Positions 36,535-50,000 of a stretch of 64,000 bases of DNA are shown piece after piece. The position numbers were made by a program, and so were the translations under genes. Source of the stretch: Stichopus chloronotus (taxonomy: Eukaryota > Echinodermata > Holothuroidea > Aspidochirotida > Stichopodidae); assembly GCA_021234535.1 (NCBI GenBank), contig CM037839.1, positions 27,719,582 to 27,783,581 of the forward strand. Reading direction: 5' to 3'. The first letter of the stretch is position 1, and each line of letters starts with the position of its first letter. The notes under the pieces were generated by a model. It was not told where the DNA came from and did not search any database. It saw only the letters and a list, made by a program, of their open reading frames with translations.

Positions 36535-36868
36535 TATGTATGTATGTATGTATGTATGTATGTATGTATGTATGTATGTATGTATGTATGTATGTATGTA
36601 TGTATGTATGTATGTATGTATGTATGTATGTATGTATGTATGTATGTATGTATGTATGTATGTATGTATGTATGTATGTATGTATGTATGTATGTATGTA
36701 TGTATGTATGTATGTATGTATGTATGTATGTATGTATGTATGTATGTATGTATGTATGTATGTATGTATGTATGTATGTATGTATGTATGTATGTATGTA
36801 TGTATGTATGTATGTATGTATGTATGTATGTATGTATGTATGTATGTATGTATGTATGTATGTATGTA
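36535..36868. repeat. (TATG)n microsatellite, ~83 uninterrupted copies
   Basis: 334 bases of perfect tetranucleotide repeat, read as TATG, ATGT, TGTA or GTAT. All frames are open, giving spurious MYVC and YIHT polymers. The tract alternates pyrimidine and purine throughout and lies about 250 bases upstream of the KMT5A-like promoter block. Confidence 0.98.
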
Positions 36869-37090
36869 GTTACAGACTTATGGAGGTGAGCACATTTTTC
36901 TATACAAAGGTATAGACATGAGGTCATTTGAAAAAAATGAGGACAAATTTTGTGTCCTCTCATTCTTAGTGCTATAGGGTAGGTGTACTTGGCTCATAAG
37001 TCTCAGATCTGGGCTTAACTCATTTGACCTATGATACCATAGATTTCCTATACCTATATCATACACAAGTGTATACTCAAATATAAACAC

Positions 37091-37190
37091 TGCCATCTTT
37101 TTCACTATGAGGGGCGGGACTAAGACCTCGCACATGCGCAATGCAGAGATACTCAACAAACAGTACGTACGTACGTGCACACGTTGTCGC
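37091..37190 (+). promoter_or_regulatory. Promoter of the KMT5A-like gene
   Basis: TGCCATCTT (37091-37099; complement AAGATGGCA, a YY1-like core), GGGGCGGGAC (GC box, 37111-37120) and CACATGCGCA (NRF1-like, 37131-37140) are followed by CpG-bearing GTACGTACGTGCACACG. No TATA box. About 60 bases later a strong donor CAG|GTAAGA ends a non-coding exon. This combination is typical of housekeeping, TATA-less promoters. Confidence 0.5.
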
Positions 37191-37245
37191 TCCAGAAACA
37201 GACGGCAGTTCGTTTGTTTTATGTGACTTTATTAGTCAACTTCAG
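37190..37245 (+). other. 5' UTR exon 1 of the KMT5A-like gene
   Basis: The near-consensus donor TTCAG|GTAAGA at 37245/37246, just downstream of the promoter-like block and with no ATG start worth using, marks a non-coding first exon. Its start is estimated from the promoter words, not seen directly. It would splice to the acceptor ATTTCAG at 39212. Confidence 0.45.
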
Positions 37246-39212
37246 GTAAGAAAATCATAAGGAGAAAGAACTTACATAACCATGCCACTCAAAATACTAT
37301 TGCAGGGTAGAACATTTCCTGTCTTGGTTTGCTGATGTATCCATAAGCTTACCTCGCTAGCTCTGATGCGGTGATTGATGCTAGTGATATCTTTCTAAGG
37401 GTACAGTAGGACTTACGTTAAATATGCACTGTACACTATGTAGGCATAGGCTACGTATACACAATACGTTAAGCCTAATTTGGTGGTTACGAACTTCGGC
37501 CCAAATGTAGGCTGTCCCTACAGTATGTTGTTTGCTGCAGGAATTACGAATATATAGGCGAAAAGTTTGTCAATCGCATTCTTTGTTGCTTTGCATGAGA
37601 ACATGTAACAGAGCCGAGGTAGCCGCTAGGCCTAAGTAAATGTGAGTGCCCAAGCAAATTAGAATAGGCTAAGTGTGACAGTGGTAGTGTTACTGTTAGA
37701 CCTAACGTTACACTAGGGTCTAATTTAGACTAGGCCTAAAATCAACACCAGCTAAGTCAAGATAAGGACCCCTAACTTAGCACAAAACAAGGGAAAATTA
37801 AGTTAGGCTTGACATTACAGTAGAGTTACAAAAGAGTTGGCCTAGCCTACATCATGATCAGCAGTACATGGTAAAACTGATGCCAGATTGGAATGTTTGC
37901 AAACTGTGCTGGGGATATTTTGTGGCAGTTGAGGAATGTGCGGATATAATACGGAGGAATATAGTTGTCAGTCACATCGGAAATCTATCATCAGTAGGCC
38001 TGGTACCACACATGTAAAAATGCTAGTTCAACAAATGAAGCTATGCGGCTATATTGTGTGTGGCGCATATATTAAGTATGTACCTCATAGACTGTTGACA
38101 GAATTTGTATGCATGTTCAAAACTTCACCTTCTACTGTTTTACTAGCAGTTCAGCAGTAACAGTTTGTATAAAAACTATTAATATTCACTCAGCCCTCTA
38201 GGCAGAAACAGGTAGGCCTACTTGAAATCATTATCTCAAGTACTAAATTCACATACTGCACGTATTAACCACACTCAGCTGAGTACCAAAGCAGTCCAGA
38301 GATGTGAGCAAGGAATAAGTTACTAAATTATTGCAGCCCAAGTGCTGCCCTTTTCTCTTAAATCTCCCACCCTTCAATGGCAACCCTTGCAGTATGATCG
38401 TAGGGGAAAAAATGGCAGTAGCTAGATTTTCTGTTATTAGTATGCATTCGTTCACCCTCTTCCTGCCCCCACCCCCATCCTCAATCAAGTCTGTGTATCC
38501 AGTTCTCCCAGCTTAATGTTGATTGAGATAGAGTATAGACTTTAAGCTATGATTCAAAATGTTATTGTTTGAAACACTTTGTATAGTGATGGAGTTTTGT
38601 GGTAGTCCTTGCATCTGAGATGTCCCAAATCTCTGCAGGGTAACCAAATTTTGTCTCAAGGTTTTCCTTCAGGCAACAAATTTCAGTTGGTGCTTGAATC
38701 ACATCAAGACTTTTCTCAGTATCTGAAGCAATGCCATCAAGTGGAAATGAAATTGTTAACAGCATAACTTAAGTGAGTTCATGGTACAGTACAACAACCT
38801 TGTAATAGGTCATGACCTACTGTTTGGTAGGACATGTAGGCCTACTTAATATTGAAAAAGTACAACCACATTTTACCTGCTGGTTGCCTCTTGGACTGCT
38901 ACCTAAAATTGCTAAAACTGCAATACTGCCTTATGGAAGGCCTTCATTCTAAGAGAGGGAATTATAAACAGATTTAACAACAGAGGATAGCTGTTAGATG
39001 CTAACTTGAACTTGATAGACAGAACTAGCATCTCTGGAAAGTTTTGTTTATGTAATCTGTGGGTAAGTAATATTTCTCAACTGAGTTATTATGAAGTAAC
39101 AAACAACTGATTTTTTGCTCTTCCGTAATAGCTTTTGTTATTTTTTCTTTTGGCTCCAGTAGAATGATAAAATACAATATCATAGAAATGGAACTATCTT
39201 TTATCATTTCAG
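37246..39212 (+). other. Intron 1 (proposed)
   Basis: 1.97 kb with many copies of TAGGCCTA-like words (37440-37880). Open frames are short and unrelated to any family. No further exon seen. Confidence 0.4.
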
Positions 39213-39225
39213 GCTAACATATATC

Positions 39226-39357
39226 ATGTCGCAGAAGTTGGATGTTGTAGTCATTGGTACTGTGCTCACCTGTCTCGCCCTTGCACTTGGTGGTTTGATT
39301 TTCATCATCTATACTTACTGCATGGCACATGCCTCTGAAGACATAGATGGTAATTAG
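39226..39357 (+). CDS. Single-pass membrane microprotein, 43-44 aa
   Basis: After the acceptor ATTTCAG (39212) an ATG in good context (A at -3) opens MSQKLDVVVIGTVLTCLALA, then GGLIFIIYTYCMAHASEDID. Unspliced it ends at TAG 39355-39357 (43 aa). Spliced at the donor GATG|GTAATT to 40956, it ends DDAV at TAA 40964-40966 (44 aa). Residues 7-31 are a clear membrane helix; the tail is acidic. In the spliced mRNA its stop overlaps the start of the SET frame (ATG 40956), which it does not join in frame. It may be a functional microprotein, an upstream ORF that controls SET translation, or a separate alternative transcript. I do not recognise a family. Confidence 0.5.
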   Translation: MSQKLDVVVIGTVLTCLALALGGLIFIIYTYCMAHASEDIDGN

Positions 39358-40955
39358 TTGCACCAGCAAAAAAGCATAGGTTTAACATGGATTGGAATCC
39401 AGGTTGTGTAATTGCACTTAATAATATAAATTTACAAAGAATGAACTATCACAGTAGTGCAATTATTAAAGTGCAGTCAATTTTGGCACTTCAAAACACA
39501 TTTACTGTTTACCAGAGCAGATGTATGCCAGTTTTGTTGGAAATTAAGTGCTGTAAGTCATGACTACTGTGAAAGCTCTTTCACTGAAAGTATTTATTGT
39601 TGTAAAGCAGCAAAATGTGCTAGACCTTTAGTTCGAATCAATGCTTAATATTACAGTATGGCAGATTAATCATTAAAAAAGACTCCGGGCCCAGGTTAGA
39701 CAGCATTTGTAAATTTCTGCTGGCCAAGAATATACAAAAAGTTTAACAGTTGGTCCTTTTTAAAGTAGAAGATAAATCTAAGGTTCGCCTATTGTAGTGA
39801 CATGTAGGCCAACAGCCCTATACCCTATGTCATAAGATAGGCAGCAATATTAGGTGCACTACCAGGTTTCACTAAAATTCTGCTTTCATGGACAGGGGGG
39901 AAGGAGATGGGTGGGTAGGTATTTTAGTAACAAATTTGAATTGGTTGTTACACTCATTACTTTCAGTTAACAGACAGTACTGTAAATTATGTAAGGCAAA
40001 GTGTAGTTAAACAAGCCAGTAGTCCATTATCTTTGCTGCATGAGTATCTAAATTAGGCCTAACATCCTGTAGAAAAATTCTTGGTAATTTAGTACACCTC
40101 AAAGATAATTGCATAAGAACCCTAATTGCTTACAACTCTTCAGTTGAAAGAGAATTACTTAAAAAAATCTTTGGGCTAGCTTCATACAGTACCTATCATA
40201 CACGTATATGTGCAAAAACAATACCTGAAAAATTTAGCGTAGTAAAGATTTAGTAATGAAGCAACGTCTAGTTAGGTAGTTACCAGTATACATTCAAAGC
40301 TGCCCAAACATTAAAATCTTGAGTTGAGCAGTGAACATTGTCCAAAAAAAAAAGTAAAATGGACAGGCAGCTGTATACAGTATATCGAGATATAAACTGA
40401 ATCTTTGTCCAATCAGCCCAGAGTCTGAGCGAAACTGAATTTGTCAGATCCAACCAAATGCTTGCATGTGTATGTATGTTTGATTGACATCTACTTAACA
40501 AATGTAATAAATGCTCAGTGACCTGCAATGGCTGTTGTATGGAGATTGCAAGATAAGTCTGTCACCCTATACAGGCTTCCACAGTGCAGCCTTTTGCCTT
40601 TATTGTGAATTACGCTCTGATGCTGTGTTTTCATGGTCATTTGTCCATATAATCATATTAAACGTAGTCCTCATATTTTGTCTAAAATGGGTCATCTACT
40701 GTAGCTATTTCTATGCATTTGGACCTACAGAGGTGTGCTAGCTTTGCCCAAAGATGTTCTTAAGCAACTCACTCAGTAGCCTACTGTTGTTACATTATCA
40801 CACTCTTTTACTGTTATCAAATGAAAGCACAGAGTTTATGCTGGTGGTAGAACACCCAGAGTCCTTTTTTATCTCTGCCTGTTGTTACATTATTGCATTG
40901 TAAGTTTGTAGCCCACATCTGAACTACTGTTAAAGTATTTGTTTAAAAATTGCAG

Positions 40956-41067
40956 ATGCAGTATAACAGACGATGTGGGTCAAGAAGAAGGGATGTGGCA
41001 CATGTAGCCATCCCCACGGCTGAAAAATTGAAAGATGGATTCAAAATCAAAATCCTACCTGTAAAAG
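40956..41067 (+). CDS. KMT5A-like exon 3, proposed start of the SET frame
   Basis: Acceptor AATTGCAG (a second CAG lies 6 bases on), 112 bases, donor AAAG|GTAACT, phase 1 out. The first codon after the acceptor is ATG. It reads MQYNRRCGSRRRDVAHVA, then EKLKDGFKIKILPVK, the first SET strand. If this ATG is used, the N-terminal region is only about 27 residues, far shorter than vertebrate KMT5A. An unseen alternative upstream exon cannot be excluded. Confidence 0.65.
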
Positions 41068-44000
41068 GTAACTATCAATTTAAAGTGATTGCATGTATAG
41101 GAAAACAATAATTTAAATAAAAAAGTAAAACTATTGAATTTTCATGTCCAAAAGTTTGGTAGGCCTTTAATTGCACCATTGAGACAATTTGGGAAAATAA
41201 ATAGGTTTCAGGTGGTTAGAATTATGCTAGTGTTGAATATTCAGTTAGTCAAAACACCTCAGGATCAATGACGCCTCAATGGTGTGATCAATTTGGAGGT
41301 TTTTTTTTTTGTAAATACAATGCTTCCTTTCACCAAGTGCTAAAATTCTTGAGCGACTTGAGTAGTATGTTTTTAAAACAAAAATGAGACCTGTACTGTT
41401 GCATATTCATTAGGAACCGTTAATTTTCAAGTCTGTAACATCCATATTCATCGAATCAATTATGAATATTCAGTACTATCGCCTTTTCAAGGTATGAGGA
41501 GGTGTGGCTGAACAGTTTCATACGTAGCCTACGTGTGCTGTATGTATCATCTTCTATCACTAAACTCTTGCTTACTTAGCATTGCACAATGCACAAACAG
41601 CATGGGAAACGTTAACATTAATCGGTTATGTTTATTGATCTCAGTCTTACGCTGCGATTGGTCATCATATAGAGGAGGCTGTCTTGTCTTGTACATGAAC
41701 GTTTATGTTTTGTACGCGATAAATATTAAGACAGTAATTAACACAATAATTACCGTTTCTTCTACCTTAAAGCACCTCCCCAATGTCTCTACTGTATATT
41801 TTGGTGAACAATCAGTTTAGAAAGTAAAATCAACTAAAGGTGAATTTTCTCAGTCAAACCCTAATTTCCCCTTTAACAAGCATCAGACACAAAAGGCATC
41901 TTAAAATTTAAACCATGTCACACCATAAAAGCAGTATATAGCATTATGCACTGTACAATACAAATTGCATTCGTACAGTGTAGTCTGAATTTTCGCATGC
42001 ATGAAGACCATGCAGTTACAGGCCAGTAGGCAGCCCGTTTGGAGGGGTTGGTCTTTCTCCCAAGATGTGGACCTTTTTCCATGTACGGAAGCGACTGGTG
42101 CGTGCCGTAAGCATGCAGTTGCTAGGGGTCTGGGGGAATTTTCCCGGGGAGATTTTTGAAATCTGCAGATTTACCACAATTTGGAGCATTTTAGAGGACT
42201 ACAAAAGACCTTCCGTCGTAGACATAAATAGTAGACACAGAGGCGTAGCCAGGAATATGTCAAGGGGGGTGCGAACTCATGAAGACTTTCTAAGCTGAGC
42301 GCCACCATCGGTTGGCACGGAATGTACAAGAAAATTTTGAATTTTACAAACCCTGCAGGTGGCCGGAAATAGCCCTTCCTTAGTTTTTTCAGTTGCATAA
42401 CCCAGCCTTGATATATAAATCTCATGTCTACAATTTCTGAATACTGAAAAAACAATTAGTCTGTGAAAATGATGCAATACCGAGATGAACATTCAAAGAA
42501 ATGTTTGGCTCTACAAACCACTCAGGTAGTAGATAATGGCCCTTCCTGGGTGTATGCTCCCAACCCTGCATTCCTCTCCTGCCTTGGTAGGCCTGCCACA
42601 TAAATTGAGGGAATTATTACTTCGCAATATCGCTGGAAAAAAGCAAAAATGTGATCAAGCAGGGTTGCCCTATTTGTCCTCTTTTCCCTGGCTACGCCTA
42701 TGCTCCTAGTTATTTCTGGCGAAGACCTAAACAAAATACCACAATATGGCCGGGAGGAGGGGAAACGGCCACCTCTCTTGCCCCCCTCCTTGGCTATGCA
42801 CCTGAGTAGAAACTCTGTGGTAGTCCTGGAGGTTTGGACACGGCTTAAAATATACCGATTGCACCAGACTACAACATAGTCGAACAACATAGTTGAATAT
42901 ATTTAATCGGGCTTGGCAACGGCTTACGACACAACTGAACTCTAGTCGTGGAACCGGTCACACCGCCACGACCACAGGAGACGTGGTGGGTGGTCGCAGT
43001 CGTGTCGCAGGTTGTCGTGGCAGTGTGTCCCCGGCTTTGTATTATATCTACAGTAGTGGAATGATATCCACGGCCACAATGAAATAACCATGCATGCACG
43101 TTTTTGAGCTTATTATCTCATCACCCCACATAATATATATACATGGTGATGAGATATTGTGGTCAGTTTGGGCCTGGATACATTTTATGACATAAGTGGA
43201 AAGGTTTTATCTCTCCTGCTAAATTGAACGGAAATTCGGCCTCAATATGCCAAGATAAAAAATATTTCACAGCTGACCCTTCAAACACAGGCCTGGAAAA
43301 ATTGACCTCCCTCAAGTTGGGGTGGGTCATTCGAACTCTCCTACCCCCCCCCCCCTTGCTACAGGCCTGAGTGGTGTAGACTGTGTAGTGTTTACTGCTT
43401 TTACCTAACTCTTCAATGACACTCCTATAAAACTAATATCTGTCAATACAATTATTTTCAGGTAGATCGTTGTTCACAAAGAAAGAGTATAAAAGAAATG
43501 AGTTCCTGCTCACGTATGATGGGGAGATGATAACAGAGACTGAAGGAAATAAGAGAGAGAAAACTGAAGAAACTGGGTTCAGGTTTTTCTTCAGGTGGAA
43601 AGGAGAAAACCTATGGTAGGTATTTAATTGCTATGATGGCACTACAATGACATGCTTGTCAAATTGGTTACTATTGAGACTATTTCAGAACATTTATTTG
43701 AGGATTTTGAATCCTTCAGGTCATCAGTTTCAGCAATATTTTAAATATTACGCAGTATGATACTACAGGCAAATTTATGCACCTCAGATATATAGAAATT
43801 AATAGCTATAGATTAAGCAAATGTTTTTTGGATGTCCATATCTTCACCTAATATCTGCCTTTACATACATCAGGAGTTAGAGTGTGCCTTAGGTCTAAAC
43901 TTACCAATTATTAGGTCAGAAAAAAATCCAGAAGTGTAAGTGGTATGAAGTCCTACTTTACTTTCAGGTTAATAATGAATTGCTAACAGTAACCAACTCT

Positions 44001-47000
44001 ATGGTTCCATATTTCATTGGTAAAACTACTGTATTGTTTGGCTATTCATAATTGTGAACTATTCATTTTTTTCAATCCGAATGGCTTGAAATAGATGGAA
44101 TCAAGGATTGAGTTTGGAAACTGTTTTGGTTATTGCAGGACTGTTTTACATACATTCTGTACATCAAGTTAGTGTATTGCCCAGGAAAATTGCAACCAGT
44201 TAAATATCAGGGTGCAAGGTGGATCAACCTACAGTAGTGTGCAGTAGGTATTCAGATCTTCAGGTCCTGCGTAAACATAGTCCAATTATGAAGAAAGTTT
44301 CTATGTAAAGTTTAAGTTTGCAAAATGTACATGCTTTGCAGCTGTTTTAAAATTCCTGAATAAATTTGACAATCCATTAAAGAAACTATGAGCCTTAGCC
44401 TTAGCACTGACTATTTGGTACACATAGTCAACATGAAAACACAAGATGGCTAAAAGTAATGCTACTGTAGTGCTATGTCACGACCCTCAATGAGGCTTGG
44501 CCCTCCTACTGATTCAAACTTTGAACCTCAATATGTTAAGAAGGCCTCAGGGATTGATAAAGCAGTTAAGTGTATTTAAAAGTTTCTTTAAACAACATTG
44601 AACTAATTTACAAATAGTCAACTGTTCTTTCACAGCTGGTGATGAAAAACATAATTAATTTCCGAGGCGGTTAGACTATTCTTATACATCTATCTACATT
44701 AGGATATCATGTCGTATGTTCCTAAATACGATGTAAGTGCATGTATCAATGTATTTTGTACCATTGTTTTTCATGTTCCCCATAGCCTTTCTTCACTAGT
44801 GTCAGTGTTCTCACATCACTAAGTGAGTATGTTCTTACAATATACCAGTGCATGTGTACCAGCATGTATCATTGCTACTCATATACCTCATAGCCATTCT
44901 TCACTATGTCAATATAAAGTATAATATTGTTATTCATATTCCACATAGCCCTTCTTCATGATCTGTCCTGACTTTTCTATATTCTACAATACCATTGCAT
45001 GTGTATTTCTTTTCTTCACTCTGTCCTCACATCACTACAGTATGTTCCTGCAATACTAGAGCATGTATATCAATAGCCTTTCTTAACTTGTCCTCACATC
45101 AATAAGTATGTTCCTACATTAGCAGTGCATGTGTATGAACAGGGAGCTGTCATTTGGAATTAGCTGAAATGCTTTTGATCAACAGGTGGGAACTGCTAAG
45201 GTCAGACAGTAATCTGTCTTTTGCATAGTTCTTGGGAATTCAGTAAGGCGTAAACCTGATTACTGTAGAAAGTAAACACAATCTTGCATTTGTTATCTGC
45301 TACACATTGCAGAAAAAATAGGGGGTGTCCTAACTGACAAAGCGTTGCCAGTCATCTGGGAAATACATAATTTGTCTCTCTTTTGTTGGTAAGTGTGGCA
45401 TATGACATCATAACATTTGAGTTGTATGTTAAAACATGAAAAAGAATTTGCATATGGCTATTTCAGGACATTTCGGGAAAGGTCTCATTTAGTTGTCAAA
45501 AAATTGGACTTCTGCCTCTTCAGCTTCGTCCATATCACTCTATCTAGTAACAGCCCCTCTGTTCTGATATACCAGTCTATGGTGATTTTGAAGAGACAAC
45601 CAGTCGTTTTGTTTGATTTATGAGGTAGTGGTTGTGACATGAACATCGGCAATTTCCTCGGTACCAAAGCAAATGCTTAAACCTTTAGTATGTCCCTGCA
45701 ACAATGTGAATATTAACAATAATTATTCATATCCCACAATGGCATAGCCTTTATTCATTCTGTCCTCACATCACTATGATCCAACAATGTCAGTGCATGT
45801 GTATGAATATGTACCAAGCTCTTATTTATCTCTCAGATAGCCTTTCTTGCACTCTGTCCTCACATCACTGAGTATATTGTACATGTTCCTACAATACCAG
45901 TGCACATGTACTGTATATCAATATGTAGCCTACCATTGTTAATCATATTCTGCATAGCCCTTCTTCATGCACTTTGTCCTCACTTCACTAAGTATGTTCC
46001 TACAAGATCAGTGCACATGTGTGTCACTGTGTAGCCTATCATTGTTATTCATATTCTGCATATAACCCTTTTTCAAGCACTCTGTCCTCACTTCACTAAG
46101 TATGTTCCTACAATACCAGTGCACATGTGTATCAATGTGTAGCCTACCATTGTTAATCATATTCTACATATAGCCCTTTTTCATGCACTCTGTCCTCACT
46201 TCACTAAGTATGTTCCTACAATACCAGTGCACATGTGTATCAATGTGTAGCCTACCATTGTTCTTCATATTCTGCATAGCCCTTTTTCATGCACTCTGTC
46301 CTCACTTCACTGAGGATGTTCCTATACAATACCAGTGCACATGTGTATCAATATGTAGCCTACCATTGTTCTTCATATTCTGCATATAGCCCTTTTTCAT
46401 GCACTCTGTCCTCACTTCACTAAGTATGTTCCTACAAGACCAGTGCACATGTATATCAATGTGTAGCCTACCATTGTTCTTCATATTCCACATAGCCTTT
46501 CTTCATGCACTTTGTCGTCACTTCACTAAGTATGTTCCTACAATACCAGTGCACATGTGTATCAATTTGTAGCCTACCATTGTTAATCATATTCTGCATA
46601 TAGCCCTTTTTCAAGCACTCTGACCTCACTTCACTAAGGATGTGCACATGTGTATCAATGTGTAGCCTACCATTGTTCTTCATATTCTGCATATAGCCCT
46701 TTTTCATGCACTCTGTCCTCACTTCACTAAGGATGTTCCTGCAATACCAGTGCACATGTGTATCAATGTGTAGCCTACCATTGTTCTTCATTTTCTGCAT
46801 ATAGCCCTTTTTCATGCACTCTGTCCTCACTTCACTAAGGATGTTCCTACAATACCAGTGCACATGTGTATCAATGTGTAGCCTACCATTGTTCTTCATA
46901 TTCTGCATACAGCCCTTTTTCATGCACTCTCTTCTCACTTTACTAAGTACTGTATGTTCCTACAATACCAGTGCACATGTGTATCAAAATGTAGCCTACC

Positions 47001-50000
47001 ATTGTTAATCATATTCTGCATAAAGCCCTTTTTCATGCACTCTGTCCTCACTTCACTAAGTATGTTTCTACAATACCAGTGCACATGTGTATCAATTTGT
47101 AGCCTACAATTGTTAATCATATTCTGCATATAGCCTTTTTTCATGCACTCTGTCCTCACTTCACTGAGGATGTTCCTACAATACCAGTGCACACGTGTAT
47201 CAATTTGTAGCCTACCATTGTTCTTCATATTCTGCATATAGCCCTCTTTCATATACACTCTGTCCTCACTTCACTAAGTATGTTCCTACAATACCAGTGC
47301 ACATGTGTATCAATGTGTAGCCTACCATTGTTCTTCATATTCTGCATATAGCCCTCTTTCATATACACTTTGTCCTCACTTCACTAAGTATGTTCCTACA
47401 ATACCAGTGCACATGTGTATCAATTTGTAGCCTACCATTGTTAATCATATTCTGCATATAGCCCTTTTTCATGCACTCTGTCCTCACTTCACTAAGTATG
47501 TTCCTACAATACCAGTGCACATGTGTATCAATTTGTAGCCTACCATTCTTAATCATATTCTGCATATAGCCCTTTTTCATGCACTCTGTCCTCACTTCAC
47601 TAAGTATGTTTCTACAATACCAGTGCACATGTGTATCAATGTGTAGCCTACCATTGTTAATCATATTCTGCATATAGCCCTTTTTCATGCACTCTGTCCT
47701 CACTTCACTGAGGATGTTCCTACAATACCAGTGCACATGTGTATCAATTTGTAGCCTATCATTGTTAATCATATTCTGCATATACTGTAGCCCTTTTTCA
47801 TGCACTCTGTCCTCACTTCACTAAGTATGTTCCTACAATACCAGTGCACATGTGTATCAATTTGTAGCCTACCATTGTTAATCATATTCTGCATATAGCC
47901 CTTTTTCATGCACTCTGTCCTCACTTCACTAAGTATGTTTCTACAATACCAGTGCACATGTGTATCAATATGTAGCCTACAATTGTTAATCATATTCTGC
48001 ATATAGCCCTTTTTCATGCACTCTGTCCTCACTTCACTGAGGATGTTCCTACAATACCAGTGCACATGTGTATCAATGTGTAGCCTACCATTGTTCTTCA
48101 TATTCTGCATATAGCCCTTTTTCAGATACACTCTGTCCTCACTTCACTAAGTATGTTTCTACAATACCAGTGCACATGTGTATCAATGTGTAGCCTACAA
48201 TTGTTAATCATATTCTGCATATAGCCTTTTTTCATGCACTCTGTCCTCACTTCACTGAGGATGTTCCTACAATACCAGTGCACATGTGTATCAATTTGTA
48301 GCCTATCATTGTTAATCATATTCTGCAGATAGCCCTTTTTCATGCACTCTGACCTCAATCACTAAGTATGTTCCTACAATACCAGGTGCGCATGTGTATC
48401 ACTGTGTAGCCTACCATTGTTATTCATACTCCATATAGTCCCTCTTCATGCACTCTGTCCTCACTTCACTAAGTATGTTCCTACAATACCAGTGCCCATG
48501 TGCATCAAAATGTAGCCTACCATTGTTATTCATATTCCACATAGCCCTTCTTCATGCACTCTGTCCTCAATCACTAAGTATGTTCCTACAATACCAGTGC
48601 GCATGTGTATCAATGTGTTGCCTACCATTGTTAATCATATTCTGCATATAGCCCTTTTTCAAGCACTCTGTCCTCACTTTACTAAGTATGTTCTTACAAT
48701 ACCAGTGGACATGTGTGCCAATATCTACACATATATGATGAATACCAGTGCAAATGTGTATCAGTATGTACATGCATATATATGTATGTTATTCACATGC
48801 CTTATACGGTATACTTGTGCATCAATATGTACCATGTACCATGCACAGTGCTCGTGTATCAATATGTACCATTGCTATTCATGTTCCACATTGCAGCCTT
48901 TCTTCACTACTCTGTTCCCAGTCATATCACCAAGTACTGTATGTATGTTCCTACAGCACTTTGGTCAAACATCATTAAGTGTGTTCCTATGGTACAATAC
49001 CAACTGGTGCATGTGTATTGTTATTCATATTCCCCATAGCCTTTCCTCACTCAATCCTCGCATCACTTATTAGTGGGTACAGTCCTCCTACAATACCATC
49101 GCATGTGTATCAATATGTGCTATTTGGTATTCATATTCCATATATACCTGTAGCCTTTCTTCATTCTGTTCTCACATCACTGAGTATATGTTCCTATGAT
49201 ATCAACATGTGAATTTATATGTACAATTGGTATTCATATCCCACAATGGCATAGCCTTTATTCACTCTGTCCTCACATCACTATGATCCAACAATACCAG
49301 TGCATGTGCATGAATATGTACCATTGTTACTCATATTCCACAAAGCCCTTCTTGCACTCTGTCCTCACATCACTAAGTGTGTATGCATGTTCCTACAATA
49401 CCAGTGCATGTCAATATAAAGCATAATATTGTTATTCATATTCCACAGAGCCCTTCTTCACGATCTGTCCTGACTTCACTATATTCTACAATACCATTGC
49501 ATGTGTATTCTTTTCTTCACTCTGTCCTCACATCACTACAGTATGTTCCTGCAATACTAGTGCATGTATATCAATAGCCTTTCTTAACTTGTCCTCACAT
49601 CAATAAGTATGTTCCTACATTAACAGTGCATGTGTATGAACAGGGAGCTGTCATTTGGAATTAGCTGAAATGCTTTTGATCAACAGGTGGGAACTGCTAA
49701 GGTCAGACAGTAATCTGTCTTTTGCATAGTTCTTGGGAATTCAATAAGGCGTAAACCTGATTACTGTAGAAAGTAAACACAATCTTGCATTTGTTATCTG
49801 CTACACATTGCAGAAAAAATAGGGGGTGTCCTAACTGACAAAGCGTTGCCAGTCATCTGGGAAATACATAATTTGTCTCTCTTTTGTTGGTAAGTGTGGC
49901 ATATGACATCATAACATTTGAGTTGTATGTTAAAACATGAAAAAGAATTTGCATATGGCTATTTCAGGACATTTCGGGAAAGGTCTCATTTAGTTGTCAA

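Noticed and set aside
36482..36963. Long MYVC and YIHT polymer frames on both strands
   Set aside because: Pure products of the (TATG)n microsatellite.
39600..39650. tRNA-like GTTCGAATC word
   Set aside because: No cloverleaf arms could be drawn around it.
42522..42890. 122-codon minus-strand frame
   Set aside because: Lies over the end of a hAT-like nonautonomous element; no transposase motif.
46302..48358. Minus-strand frames with repeating CMKKGYMQNMINNGRL
   Set aside because: Explained by a 108 bp tandem unit divisible by three; frames break at small indels and no start, splice or family signal is seen.
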